A DNA stretch of 29,116 nt from a virus. The stretch lies in the IMG/VR virus record IMGVR_UViG_3300028800_000264, positions 1 to 29,116 of that record, one strand, 5' to 3'. The position numbers and the translations under genes are program-made. Positions 1 through 6,241 of the stretch are shown here, one piece after another. A model generated the notes under the pieces. The model saw nothing but the letters and a program-made list of their open reading frames with translations. It did not search any database and had not been told where the DNA came from. How positions within the stretch are numbered: position 1 is the stretch's first letter; the number at the start of each line of letters is the position of its first letter.

Positions 1-2
1 CT

Positions 3-518
3 GACATTCAGCAATTGGTGGCAGATCAGAACGCCTATCGCTCTCAGGTCGGTCAAGAGCCTCTGGTACCAGGATTGGATTGTACGCTATATACGGTTCC
101 TCAGACGACCACTGCAATCATCGGAGCCACATTGACCAATGTGGGTAGTTTTGGCTTTACTGGGGTGTTTAATCAGTTGAATGGGCCTGTTACGGCTGGG
201 TTAAACATTCTTCCCCTAGGGCTCAAGGCTGTGTACCAGAGTTGGTATGTGGTGAAGTGTACTGGTCAATATGTTTCCTCGGATAGCAATTGGCATAGCT
301 TCCAATTGAGTAGCGACGACGGTTCAAATCTGTATTTTAATGGTGGAATTGTTATTAATAACGATGGTCTACATGGAGTACAGACGGTATCTGGTACCAA
401 ATTCATTGAATATGGTTTTTACACCTTTGAGTTAGACTTCTTTCAGGCATCTGGTAACGAGGCTCTAGTTTTGAATATGGACGGAGCATTGTTGGACAAT
501 ACTCACTACTATCATTAA
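3..518 (+). CDS. PA14-like domain protein, C-terminal part (cut by window edge)
   Basis: The reading frame is open to the left edge, so this is the C-terminal 171 residues of a longer protein; the only nearby initiator is an internal TTG at 15, which is probably not the start. The segment WHSFQLSSDDGSNLYFNG followed by VINNDGLHG and a later FELDFFQ is typical of PA14/fibro-slime beta-barrel domains, which bind carbohydrates in adhesins and enzymes. In a phage this suggests a tail or fibre-tip glycan-binding module. The gene is on the plus strand, unlike the main structural block on the right. The PA14 assignment rests on the SDDGS and NDGLHG signatures. The role in adsorption is inferred. Confidence 0.7.
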   Translation, partial: DIQQLVADQNAYRSQVGQEPLVPGLDCTLYTVPQTTTAIIGATLTNVGSFGFTGVFNQLNGPVTAGLNILPLGLKAVYQSWYVVKCTGQYVSSDSNWHSFQLSSDDGSNLYFNGGIVINNDGLHGVQTVSGTKFIEYGFYTFELDFFQASGNEALVLNMDGALLDNTHYYH

Positions 519-519
519 G

Positions 520-539
520 CTTAGTCGAGCGAGACTAAG
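520..539 (+). other. Perfect hairpin just after the PA14 gene
   Basis: CTTAGTC (520-526) pairs perfectly with GACTAAG (533-539) around a six-base loop, one base after the stop codon of the PA14 gene. No U-tract follows, so it is not a standard intrinsic terminator. It could be a 3' end stabiliser, a processing site, or part of the leader of the next gene. Confidence 0.5.
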
Positions 540-546
540 TGCCGAA

Positions 547-604
547 GGCTGGGGTATCCGATATTTATCGGTACCCTGGCTGTAACTCAGGAGTGAATTT
601 TATG
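547..604 (+). promoter_or_regulatory. Structured leader with bulged hairpin and duplicated ribosome-binding segment
   Basis: A hairpin pairs 552-556 (GGGTA) with 572-576 (TACCC) and 558-562 (CCGAT) with 567-571 (ATCGG), with a single bulged T at 557 and an ATTT loop. The stem can extend outward with wobble pairs to about 548/580. It is followed by a 21-nt stretch (584-604) containing AGGAG and ending in the ATG at 602. That stretch recurs exactly at 1480-1500, also preceded by hairpins. This looks like a translational or transcriptional control leader; the mechanism is inferred. Confidence 0.5.
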
Positions 605-814
605 TCTAACAAAGTAGTTGTACAACGACACGAAGAAGGTAACAGATCCGAGTATTACTTTAACAGTTTAGATAAAGCAATTGAATTCATTAAACAATCA
701 GAGAAAGAAAAGAAGTCAGAGGATGGCTATAAGATAGACGGTGCATATGAGATTTATATGCCACGTACCTATGGGCCAAAGGGTGATTTAGTGTCGGAGG
801 AAAAACATGACTAA
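602..814 (+). CDS. Small hypothetical protein (70 aa)
   Basis: The start is set at the ATG at 602 because AGGAG lies 8 bases upstream. An in-frame GTG at 539 would place the leader hairpin inside the coding sequence and is disfavoured. The protein is charged, with a short mixed alpha/beta look (KVVVQRHEEG, then the helix LDKAIEFIKQSEKEKK), and has no membrane segment or recognisable motif. Its stop overlaps the next gene (ATG at 807), suggesting translational coupling. I do not recognise a family. Confidence 0.7.
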   Translation: MSNKVVVQRHEEGNRSEYYFNSLDKAIEFIKQSEKEKKSEDGYKIDGAYEIYMPRTYGPKGDLVSEEKHD

Positions 815-941
815 GGTACAAGCACACAACCTAAAGGCGGCTCTAATCATATTCCTAGTGTGTGGTGCGGGCTATTGCCTGGGTGGGCGAATCGGATTGG
901 GTATTGGTTTAATATTAACACTTTTAATGCAGATAATGTAA
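807..941 (+). CDS. Very small membrane protein (44 aa)
   Basis: The ATG lies inside the end of the preceding gene, 8 bases before its stop, and GGAGG sits just upstream at 796-800. The protein is a basic N-terminus (MTKVQAHNLK) followed by a long hydrophobic stretch of about 30 residues containing a GGRIG turn, so it could be one or two membrane passes. The next gene begins 3 bases after its stop. The position between two coupled genes supports it being real. Function is unknown. Confidence 0.6.
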   Translation: MTKVQAHNLKAALIIFLVCGAGYCLGGRIGLGIGLILTLLMQIM

Positions 942-944
942 ATT

Positions 945-1283
945 ATGAAAAGCATTTTTTTGATTACACTCTTATCACTTTCAGTATCCTTAACTGTCCA
1001 AGCAGAATCGTCACACGACGAATTGGTACATCTCACAGCGCATGCGGGAGCCTCTTACGCGATTACCATGATCTCAGATCAAATCTACAATAAGTTTTTG
1101 GGATGGTCACCTGACAACTCTCTACTTGGCGGCATGGTAACGGCATTGGCCGCTGGGAGCCTCTACAAGCTGGTCGAGACTGGAAAACCATCTAGTATGC
1201 CCAATGGCATCATCTACAATGGAATAGGAGCTATTGGCGCGGTAGGTACCATATTTGTTTTCGATCTTAACTTAGCTAATTGA
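945..1283 (+). CDS. Exported small protein (112 aa) with signal peptide
   Basis: The N-terminus is a clear Sec signal peptide (MKSIFLITLLSLSVSLTVQA, cleavage probably after QA at residue 20). The mature part carries HDELVHLTAHAGASYAIT, two hydrophobic glycine/alanine-rich stretches (about 60-76 and 90-108) and YKLVETGK. The H..H.GAS arrangement with later hydrophobic segments loosely resembles YfiM/DUF2279-type periplasmic or membrane proteins, but this is weak. The likely location is the periplasm or inner membrane. A role in the host envelope during infection is only a guess. Confidence 0.6.
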   Translation: MKSIFLITLLSLSVSLTVQAESSHDELVHLTAHAGASYAITMISDQIYNKFLGWSPDNSLLGGMVTALAAGSLYKLVETGKPSSMPNGIIYNGIGAIGAVGTIFVFDLNLAN

Positions 1284-1444
1284 ATACTTCTTAGAAATAT
1301 GAAGACAATATTTAAAGTTCTCGAATTCTCTTTTTGGCCCTTACTGTGCTGGGCGATCTATTTTTGCTGCCAGGGTGCCTACCCTAAACCTCGGTCCTTT
1401 TTCGTCAATCAGCCCATATCCGAGTGTCCACTGCTTCTTTCGTT

Positions 1445-1500
1445 GTTGTCCGTAATTAAGCGGCAACGTTTGTTTAACAAACTCAGGAGTGAATTTTATG
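1445..1500 (+). promoter_or_regulatory. Second structured leader with the duplicated ribosome-binding segment
   Basis: GTTG (1445-1448) and CCG (1450-1452) pair with CGG (1461-1463) and CAAC (1464-1467), leaving one bulged T at 1449. A second perfect inverted repeat, GTTTGTT/AACAAAC, spans 1468-1482. The 21 nt at 1480-1500 is identical to 584-604 and holds AGGAG and the ATG of the next gene. The shared layout of a stem with a single bulged T followed by an identical ribosome-binding segment suggests both genes answer to the same regulator; that is inference. Confidence 0.5.
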
Positions 1501-1791
1501 ACGGATACAAATGAGACATTAAGAGCCAAAGCTGTCTCTCTACTGAATAAGTTAGGAATTCGTAAAGAAGAAATATTGCCCAGCATTTGGAAAAGCTTTA
1601 AAGCCCAGACAATCCAGCTTATAGCAAACGGATACCGAGAGCGATTCATTGAATTAAAACTTCTTGAGCTGGCCAAGGTGAGAGCTACCACCTATGCACT
1701 GCGCCCTCGAGTATTGAACAAGTTTGATTACGTAGGAACTAATGGTGTGATTTCTACCAGGACCAAATCTGATAAAAGGAAGAGGGCATAA
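1498..1791 (+). CDS. Small hypothetical protein (97 aa), basic C-terminus
   Basis: The ATG at 1498 is chosen because AGGAG at 1485-1489 gives normal spacing; the in-frame GTG at 1489 overlaps that site. The protein is mostly helical (residues 6-62, including EEILPSIWKSFKAQTIQLI) and ends in a lysine/arginine-rich tail (TRTKSDKRKRA) that could touch nucleic acid. It is the first gene of a run of coupled small genes. I do not recognise a family. Confidence 0.7.
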   Translation: MTDTNETLRAKAVSLLNKLGIRKEEILPSIWKSFKAQTIQLIANGYRERFIELKLLELAKVRATTYALRPRVLNKFDYVGTNGVISTRTKSDKRKRA

Positions 1792-1998
1792 ATGAAAAAG
1801 ATTGTCGTTGAATTTACCGAGAAAGAGGCACAAATAACTTCTCATGCTCTGGAACGGGAATATGGCCAGGAAGCATGGAATATTGAACTAGCAGGCACCA
1901 AGCAATTACGGGAGCAATTCATTGATAGAAGGAATGTGGTTGAGGACGCTAAAAATAAATTAGATAAAGCGCTAGGCGCGCCAAAGGAGACCAAATGA
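1792..1998 (+). CDS. Small helical protein (68 aa)
   Basis: It starts directly after the preceding stop with a purine-rich site (GGAAGAGGG) upstream, and its end overlaps the next ATG in an ATGA arrangement. The sequence is charged and helical (EKEAQITSHALEREYGQEAW, then RNVVEDAKNKLDKAL), probably a coiled coil. No catalytic or metal-binding motif is seen. Its role is unknown; co-translation with the PhaR-type domain protein suggests they are made in similar amounts. Confidence 0.7.
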   Translation: MKKIVVEFTEKEAQITSHALEREYGQEAWNIELAGTKQLREQFIDRRNVVEDAKNKLDKALGAPKETK

Positions 1999-2240
1999 AG
2001 ATTGTGATGAAATACAAGAATAGAAAGCTGTATGATACGGAAATGTCCCGTTACATCAGTGTAGCAGAACTTGCTAAGCTGCCACTAGATAGCTTTAAGG
2101 TAGAAAAGCATCTAACGGGCGAAGACGTGACCACCGATACTCTTCTTGGCGCTCTCACGAGTGAAAATGTGGGAAGTGAAATTAAGGTTCAAGTGATGAA
2201 GCATTGTATTTCTGAACTACAAAACGGAGTGGAATTCTAA
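1995..2240 (+). CDS. Stand-alone PhaR-type (PHB_acc_N) DNA-binding domain protein (81 aa)
   Basis: Residues 6-22 (KYKNRKLYDTEMSRYIS) and 41-51 (TGEDVTTDTLL) match the conserved N-terminal domain of the polyhydroxyalkanoate synthesis regulator PhaR, whose hallmark is KYPNRRLYDT.....YIT with a later TGEDLT. Cellular PhaR is roughly twice this length, with a separate C-terminal domain that senses polymer; that part is absent. The protein may be a phage transcription regulator, or may compete with host PhaR at its operators. The domain assignment is strong. The effect on host storage-polymer metabolism is inference. It overlaps its neighbours by ATGA upstream and TAATG downstream. Confidence 0.8.
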   Translation: MKIVMKYKNRKLYDTEMSRYISVAELAKLPLDSFKVEKHLTGEDVTTDTLLGALTSENVGSEIKVQVMKHCISELQNGVEF

Positions 2241-2524
2241 TGAAAGAAATAAAGGCTAATGATGTTAGAAATTTGAGTGACGATCAATTATGCGCCATTG
2301 TCGCCCGCAATGAAGTAAGAAAGGTTGGACACACCCCTTCGAGCAAACCAATGTTATTTTCGGAAGTCTTTCGAGAGTACGCAGATGTTAAAAAGGGCAT
2401 GTGTGAAGAACAAACGGTAAAGATAGAAAAGGCTCGTCGAAAGAAGTTGGTTTCTTATCTTGTTGAAAACTTTGGTATTACGGTTGTCAAGGGACAATTA
2501 GTCGGTACCATTATCACGGAGTAA
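2240..2524 (+). CDS. Small hypothetical protein (94 aa), basic
   Basis: The start shares a base with the preceding stop (TAATG), so it is translationally coupled to the PhaR-type protein. The sequence looks helical and basic (VRNLSDDQLCAIVARNEVRK, KIEKARRKKLVSYLVENFG) and could bind nucleic acid, but no known helix-turn-helix or zinc motif is visible. I do not recognise a family. Confidence 0.65.
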   Translation: MKEIKANDVRNLSDDQLCAIVARNEVRKVGHTPSSKPMLFSEVFREYADVKKGMCEEQTVKIEKARRKKLVSYLVENFGITVVKGQLVGTIITE

Positions 2525-2526
2525 CA

Positions 2527-2679
2527 ATGAAATTAACTACAGTAATCAGGTTTGTGATATGCGTTTCTTTTGGTGCATATTTAACAACGCTAGGATATAC
2601 CGTCAACACGCGCCAATTTTGGATTCTATTGGGATTATTCATATCTTATGGGGTTGTTAGAAGTCTCGAAAAATATTAA
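2527..2679 (+). CDS. Very small membrane protein (50 aa)
   Basis: The ATG lies 2 bases after the preceding stop; the frame runs 50 codons to TAA. Two hydrophobic segments (about residues 6-23 and 31-44) separated by a short polar turn (YTVNTRQ) suggest a two-pass inner-membrane hairpin. It is followed by a good ribosome site (GGAG) for the next gene. Function is unknown. Confidence 0.6.
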   Translation: MKLTTVIRFVICVSFGAYLTTLGYTVNTRQFWILLGLFISYGVVRSLEKY

Positions 2680-2690
2680 AGGAGAATAAA

Positions 2691-2861
2691 ATGGAAAGAA
2701 AATTCAAAGTAATTGTATTATTGGGTACCGTAACCGCTGAGGGAGATGACGAAGAGTCTCTAAAGGAGGCAGTTAAGGATGCATTGCTAGAGGCTGTTGA
2801 AAACGATGACGCTGGTGAGGTAGAACTGGACTTCACCGCTGAAGAAGCAGAGGATGATTAG
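2691..2861 (+). CDS. Small acidic protein (56 aa)
   Basis: AAAGGAG lies 7 bases before the ATG. The protein opens with a beta-like stretch (KFKVIVLLGTVTA), then a helix (EESLKEAVKDALLEAVEND), then an acidic tail ending EEAEDD. Strongly acidic small phage proteins sometimes mimic DNA to block host nucleases or other DNA-binding proteins, but nothing here proves that. It sits between two small membrane-protein genes. Confidence 0.6.
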   Translation: MERKFKVIVLLGTVTAEGDDEESLKEAVKDALLEAVENDDAGEVELDFTAEEAEDD

Positions 2862-2862
2862 T

Positions 2863-3030
2863 ATGGATGTGACTATCCCTATCAAATTTAAGAAACAGCC
2901 GCCACTAATTGTCAGAATCGTTTTATTGGTTCCTCTTACCTTGTTCTTTTGGATGGCCATGTTTGGGATAGGGCTACTTATTCCATTTATTATTTTGTTT
3001 GGTAAGTATACTTATAAGGATAATAAATAA
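2863..3030 (+). CDS. Small membrane protein (55 aa)
   Basis: The ATG follows the preceding stop by one base. The N-terminal 12 residues are polar (MDVTIPIKFKKQ), followed by a continuous hydrophobic region from about 15 to 47 that can form two membrane passes, and a positively charged C-terminus (GKYTYKDNK). No family recognised. Confidence 0.6.
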   Translation: MDVTIPIKFKKQPPLIVRIVLLVPLTLFFWMAMFGIGLLIPFIILFGKYTYKDNK

Positions 3031-3056
3031 ACTTATTACTGAAGGAAATAAACATT

Positions 3057-3386
3057 ATGTCCGATAAATGGTGTGTTGGTCTAGTATCGGTAATAGGAGT
3101 AGCTTTTATAGCTCTATTGGTTTGGACTTTATTTATTGATGACGCGTATCATTCGGTAGAAGTTCATCCAAAGTTTAAGGCTGGCCAATGTGTCCAGTTT
3201 TCCGATGATTCTTTCTATAGTCGCTGCTTTGGCACTATTAAATCTTATGAGCGATATGACTATGTTCATAAGGGAGAATCAGCTAATGTAACTTACGGTA
3301 TTCATTTCTTTTGTCAACAAGACGCTCTTATCCCCGCAGAGGGAGAGACAAATGAAATGGAAACAAAACTAAGGGTGTGTCAATGA
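3057..3386 (+). CDS. Membrane-anchored small protein (109 aa), paralogue of the lipoprotein at 12004
   Basis: One N-terminal membrane helix (residues 8-26) precedes a soluble domain with GQCVQFSDDSFYSRCFGTI (43-61), which closely matches GAAVYLSDSFYKGCKGHI (31-48) in the lipoprotein encoded at 12004-12300. Both keep the G-x-x-V-x-x-S-D-x-FY-x-x-C-x-G-x-I pattern and later cysteines. I recognise the pattern as a recurrent small phage protein type without known function. The domain is likely periplasmic. GAAGGAA precedes the ATG; the end overlaps the next gene (ATGA). Confidence 0.7.
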   Translation: MSDKWCVGLVSVIGVAFIALLVWTLFIDDAYHSVEVHPKFKAGQCVQFSDDSFYSRCFGTIKSYERYDYVHKGESANVTYGIHFFCQQDALIPAEGETNEMETKLRVCQ

Positions 3387-3727
3387 AAATCCTTTTAATA
3401 GATGATCTGCGCGATCTAGACTATGTAATCGATAAATATCTGGGCAAAAGTACTACTGGTACAATCGGTTACATAGCAAGAACATACGAACAGGGCATAG
3501 AGGCTCTCAAAACTACGGGTCCCTTCGATCTCCTTTTCTTAGACCACGACCTTGCGAGTTTTGAGGGGGATAGGGAGAAAACTGGATATGACGTTGTCTG
3601 TTTTCTAGAAGCGAATTCTGAGTTGCTCCCTAGGAAAACTATTCTGGTTACCAGTAACCCCGTAGGACGGCAAAAAATGCAGACGGTTCTTGACAAGCTT
3701 TATGAGGATAAAGATGACCAAGATTAG
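3383..3727 (+). CDS. Cyclic-phosphate-processing receiver (cREC)-like protein (114 aa)
   Basis: The fold is receiver-like: an acidic pair at residues 7-8 (LLIDDLR), LDHDL at 53-57 where a response regulator keeps its phospho-acceptor, TGYD at 67-70, and SNPVGRQKM at 91-99. This set, especially LDHDL and SNPVG, fits the cREC family, predicted to process cyclic phosphate ends of RNA or nucleotides, often in phage and RNA-repair settings. A role in RNA repair or in handling cyclic nucleotide signals is inferred; no ligase or kinase gene is adjacent. The ATG at 3383 overlaps the preceding stop and is preferred over the GTG two codons upstream. Confidence 0.75.
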   Translation: MKILLIDDLRDLDYVIDKYLGKSTTGTIGYIARTYEQGIEALKTTGPFDLLFLDHDLASFEGDREKTGYDVVCFLEANSELLPRKTILVTSNPVGRQKMQTVLDKLYEDKDDQD

Positions 3728-3962
3728 AGAGATCAAAGTGGACTGCAAACACAAAGAAGGGCATCTTTATGCTATCGATATCATCGAAGGGCGATTTTGG
3801 GGTACACTTACTGGAAGTGATCCTGATGAAGTAAGAGTAAATAGATATTGTAAACAGTGTAGAGCGCAAATGGGCTATGTTACTCTATATGATAGTCTTT
3901 CAACATTAGAATTTACTTCTCCCGAATTTGATATGTGGTTTAAAGAGAAGAATGGTGAATAA
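3714..3962 (+). CDS. Small putative zinc-binding protein (82 aa)
   Basis: The ATG at 3714 is chosen because AGGA lies 5 bases upstream; other in-frame starts lie deeper in the preceding gene. Residues C11, H13, C46 and C49 (CKH then CKQC) could form a zinc site. The remainder contains FWGTLTGSDPDEV and a C-terminal FDMWFKEKNGE. The stop shares a base with the next ATG (TAATG). Function is unknown. Confidence 0.65.
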   Translation: MTKIREIKVDCKHKEGHLYAIDIIEGRFWGTLTGSDPDEVRVNRYCKQCRAQMGYVTLYDSLSTLEFTSPEFDMWFKEKNGE

Positions 3963-4189
3963 TGAAAACATTTGAACAACTTACTCCAAAACAAGCAATA
4001 AAAGCCCACGAGATTGCCTATCAAAGACTTCAAGAATCAATCGCTATTGGCCTTATTGTGGTTCCAGACGGTACCAATGAACATGACATGGCATTGGAAG
4101 CCGCACAAGGTAGTCAGTATGAAGATGATGGGCGTCCAATAATGAAGCCGATAGATGTACCGTTTTATTTTCAAGGAGGGTGTGTATGA
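3962..4189 (+). CDS. Small hypothetical protein (75 aa)
   Basis: It starts on the last base of the preceding stop. The N-terminal half is helical (LTPKQAIKAHEIAYQRLQES), the C-terminal half polar, ending VPFYFQGGCV. No motif is recognised. The next gene overlaps its stop, with an AGGAGGG site inside this gene's end. Confidence 0.65.
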   Translation: MKTFEQLTPKQAIKAHEIAYQRLQESIAIGLIVVPDGTNEHDMALEAAQGSQYEDDGRPIMKPIDVPFYFQGGCV

Positions 4190-4413
4190 AGAAGTCTGTG
4201 AAATCCACCGATCCCCGTAAGCCACAAATAGTTGGAGCATTAAAAAAAGCTTCTGGTGGCACCAAAGTGACATCTGTTAAGGAGATTGGACTGAATAGAT
4301 TTGAAGGTCACTGTATGAAAATTATCACTTTTGTGAACCCCCATGGGTACACGATTAAGAGCGATAAGTACGAAAGTCTAGGAGTGTTTTCTATAACGGT
4401 GGAGGGTGTGTAA
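4186..4413 (+). CDS. Small basic protein (75 aa)
   Basis: The ATG at 4186 overlaps the upstream stop and has AGGAGGG a few bases before it; an in-frame GTG at 4180 is less likely. The N-terminus is lysine-rich (MKKSVKSTDPRKPQ), and the rest looks like a short beta-rich domain (NRFEGHCMKIITFVNPHGYT). It could contact nucleic acid; no family recognised. The end overlaps the next ATG (TAATG). Confidence 0.65.
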   Translation: MKKSVKSTDPRKPQIVGALKKASGGTKVTSVKEIGLNRFEGHCMKIITFVNPHGYTIKSDKYESLGVFSITVEGV

Positions 4414-4586
4414 TGGAAGAACTAAAAGAAATTCTTGAGAAACTTTCCTCTATAGAAAGTAAAATGGAAATAGTTTTAAATAACTACATTCAGAATCTCC
4501 CCAAGGCACAGCGTGAGAAATTAAGGGAAGAACTAAAGGTACTCGAAACGCGCGAATGGGAACGAAGGATGGGAGATGATTTATGA
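4413..4586 (+). CDS. Small coiled-coil protein (57 aa)
   Basis: Coupled start (TAATG) and coupled end (ATGA) frame a 57-residue protein that is almost entirely charged helix (EELKEILEKLSSIESKMEIV, then KAQREKLREELKVLETREWE), so probably a dimeric coiled coil. It has no membrane or metal motif. It may act as an adaptor or oligomerisation partner; unknown. Confidence 0.6.
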   Translation: MEELKEILEKLSSIESKMEIVLNNYIQNLPKAQREKLREELKVLETREWERRMGDDL

Positions 4587-4855
4587 AAGAATATGTTTTA
4601 AAACAAGCCGATGAAAGCACAGAGGAAACTAAGGCTAGAAGTGCTTTTAAGGTTGGACTATTTCTATACGGTTATTGTCAAGGGCGCTTTGGCAGAGATT
4701 CACATGAAGATAAGAAAATTCTAAAAGTAGGTGATAATTCTATTACGGTAATGGAAAATGGAGTAGTTAGCACTTCTCTTCCTATTACAAGTTGGATAGA
4801 ATTATTGGATAGTTCTAACAATGAACTGGAATCACGCAATACAAAGGGAGATTGA
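4583..4855 (+). CDS. Small hypothetical protein (90 aa)
   Basis: The ATG overlaps the preceding stop. After a polar start the protein has KVGLFLYGYCQGRFGRDS and then a beta-like stretch (KILKVGDNSITVMENGVVS). No known motif is seen. It is part of the same coupled run of small genes. Confidence 0.65.
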   Translation: MKEYVLKQADESTEETKARSAFKVGLFLYGYCQGRFGRDSHEDKKILKVGDNSITVMENGVVSTSLPITSWIELLDSSNNELESRNTKGD

Positions 4856-4857
4856 CA

Positions 4858-5061
4858 ATGAAGTTTAAATTCGGAGATAAAGTTAAAGTGGTTAAGGGTA
4901 AGTTTCACAAGGGGGGTACTGGAATTGTTGTTGGACTCTTCTATGAAGAAGAAAAGCCAAATTTACGTCGGTACCGAGTTGCCCTAGACCACGATACTCA
5001 GATTCACGCTTCCCATAGCTGGCTAGAAAAGGTTAATCCAAAGGATGAGCTTTTAAAGTAG
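4858..5061 (+). CDS. KOW/SH3-like small protein (67 aa)
   Basis: KFGDKVKVVKGKFHKGGTGIVVG resembles a KOW motif (the V-V-x-G-x-x-x-G-x-x-G-x-V pattern of NusG and ribosomal L24 families) in a small SH3-like barrel. The ATG at 4858 is preferred over a TTG two codons upstream because GGGAG sits at the right distance. KOW domains bind RNA or proteins of the transcription and translation apparatus; whether this one does so is inference. Confidence 0.6.
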   Translation: MKFKFGDKVKVVKGKFHKGGTGIVVGLFYEEEKPNLRRYRVALDHDTQIHASHSWLEKVNPKDELLK

Positions 5062-5069
5062 GAGTATTT

Positions 5070-5306
5070 ATGAACGCTACTCAAGCTAAGGCATTGGCTA
5101 AAAAGAATGCTAAAATTTCAGATGAATTATTGAAGAAAATTGAGAAGGCTGCAAAAAATGGATATAGTAGTTTAACTATTACCAATCTATTAGATAAGCC
5201 ATTTACCGCTTCTGATCGCAGTGCGTTGCTTTTACACGGATATACGATCAGTAGTGCGTATGCTGCAACAGCAGAATCGTTTAAATATACAATTAGTTGG
5301 ACTTAA
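5070..5306 (+). CDS. Small phage protein ending in ISW (78 aa), paralogue of the gene at 6734
   Basis: The N-terminal helix (TQAKALAKKNAKISDELLKK) is followed by a GYT/GYK-type segment (LLHGYTISSAY) and the C-terminal YTISW. The same layout, an ala/lys-rich helix, an L-G-Y-x-(I/V)-S segment and a terminal ISW, appears in the 75-aa product at 6734-6961. I recognise this as a recurrent small phage protein type of unknown function. Only 2 bases separate its stop from that of the convergent minus-strand gene. Confidence 0.7.
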   Translation: MNATQAKALAKKNAKISDELLKKIEKAAKNGYSSLTITNLLDKPFTASDRSALLLHGYTISSAYAATAESFKYTISWT

Positions 5307-5308
5307 AA

Positions 5309-5731
5309 CTACTTGTCTTCTTTAAGTTTACTAAAATCTACGGAGCCACGTTTTTGTGATTCTGGTCTAGTGGCTAACTTTTCTACACGTTCCTTAATAG
5401 TATTAAATCTATTCTTCTCGCGCCTCTCAATATGCTCAACAAAAGCTTTTGATTCTTCTTTCTGCTTTTTCATGTAATTGGGATCTTCTAACTTGTAGAT
5501 ATCTTCTAGGATACCTTCTATCTCTTCGAACACATCTAAATCAGCGTAATTGGCCTCTAAGATGGTCCCTATTACCTCTTCCATGTCCATTTGGTATACT
5601 TGGGGTAGCGGAGTGTAAAATCGCTCACTGTAGGCCCTGCAAAACGATTTCCAGGTACTTTCCTCAGTTGGGGTGAGTAGGCTATCAATAGCCTTCAGTT
5701 TACAAAGTGTGAGCAAATCATTAAACATCAT
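5309..5731 (-). CDS. Putative second tail assembly chaperone-type protein (140 aa)
   Basis: It lies 15 bases downstream of the larger chaperone-like gene on the same strand and in the same frame, separated by a single TAA (5747-5749). An aromatic and charged segment (WKSFCRAYSERFYTPLPQVY, then EEVIGTILEANYADLD) and a long charged C-terminal helix resemble proteins found just after the tail assembly chaperone in other phages, comparable in position to the G/G-T pair. The role, coating the tape measure during tail assembly, is inferred. No tape-measure gene follows in this window. Confidence 0.45.
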   Translation of the reverse strand: MMFNDLLTLCKLKAIDSLLTPTEESTWKSFCRAYSERFYTPLPQVYQMDMEEVIGTILEANYADLDVFEEIEGILEDIYKLEDPNYMKKQKEESKAFVEHIERREKNRFNTIKERVEKLATRPESQKRGSVDFSKLKEDK

Positions 5732-5746
5732 GAGGCTCTCTATATT

Positions 5747-6241
5747 TTAGCCTTCATTTTCTTCTTCTGGAGCATCGCCATCTTTTTTGGCCAATGCTTT
5801 CTCGGCTGCAGCTTTAGCTTTCTTAAGCATTTCATCCTTACGCTGCTGTAAAAGGGCCATATATTTGAATTGAGAGGCCACGGCGGCCTCTAAGATGGCT
5901 TCTAGGACTGCTTGGTCAGGTACATCCCCTGCAATGCCATCTACGCCCACTGAAGAGTGCCAAAAGGGAGGGGCAGAGACAACTCGATACTTAAGCTGTG
6001 AAAGCATATAGGCAGCATTATCCTCGGCACTAAATGCCAATGCAGCATTTGGACCAAGCAATTCTCTGTACAAACGCCCGGCAGCAAGCTGCTCTGAAGG
6101 CGTCAGATAGCATTTAAATTTAAAAATCCCCGCGTAAGTTCCAAGAATTGACCCTTCCATGCCCAAAGTCCAAGTGGCAACGTTTCCTTCGATGGCCAAG
6201 TCGGAACGTTTCAAGTAAGCATTAATTTCTTTTTTTGTCAT
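5747..6241 (-). CDS. Putative tail assembly chaperone (164 aa)
   Basis: The protein has FKCYLTPSEQLAAGRLYREL, LKYRVVSAPPFW, GDVPDQAVLEAILEAA and a lysine/alanine-rich C-terminal helix ending in an acidic tail. Together these resemble small myophage tail assembly chaperones, which bind the tape measure. It sits on the minus strand inside a plus-strand block, 15 kb from the tube gene. No Shine-Dalgarno is seen; instead a TGATATAAA promoter-like element lies 6 bases upstream of the ATG, so the mRNA may be leaderless. The annotation is by pattern recognition, not a catalytic motif. Confidence 0.5.
   Translation of the reverse strand: MTKKEINAYLKRSDLAIEGNVATWTLGMEGSILGTYAGIFKFKCYLTPSEQLAAGRLYRELLGPNAALAFSAEDNAAYMLSQLKYRVVSAPPFWHSSVGVDGIAGDVPDQAVLEAILEAAVASQFKYMALLQQRKDEMLKKAKAAAEKALAKKDGDAPEEENEG

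Noticed and set aside
860-1093. Plus-strand frame of 77 codons
   Set aside because: It overlaps two better supported genes (807 and 945) in another frame, and those have coupled starts and coherent membrane or signal-peptide features.
1299-1514. Plus-strand frame of 71 codons with a hydrophobic N-terminus in the 214-base gap before the 1498 gene
   Set aside because: There is no good ribosome site, it runs through the hairpin leader at 1445-1500 and ends inside the next gene, and its C-terminal half has no recognisable protein character. It could be a decayed small gene but is not supported.
5731-5760. Programmed frameshift linking the two chaperone-like genes, as in the G/G-T pair
   Set aside because: The two genes are in the same frame, separated by a TAA, so no frameshift is needed and no slippery heptamer stands out. 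Stop readthrough is possible but unsupported.
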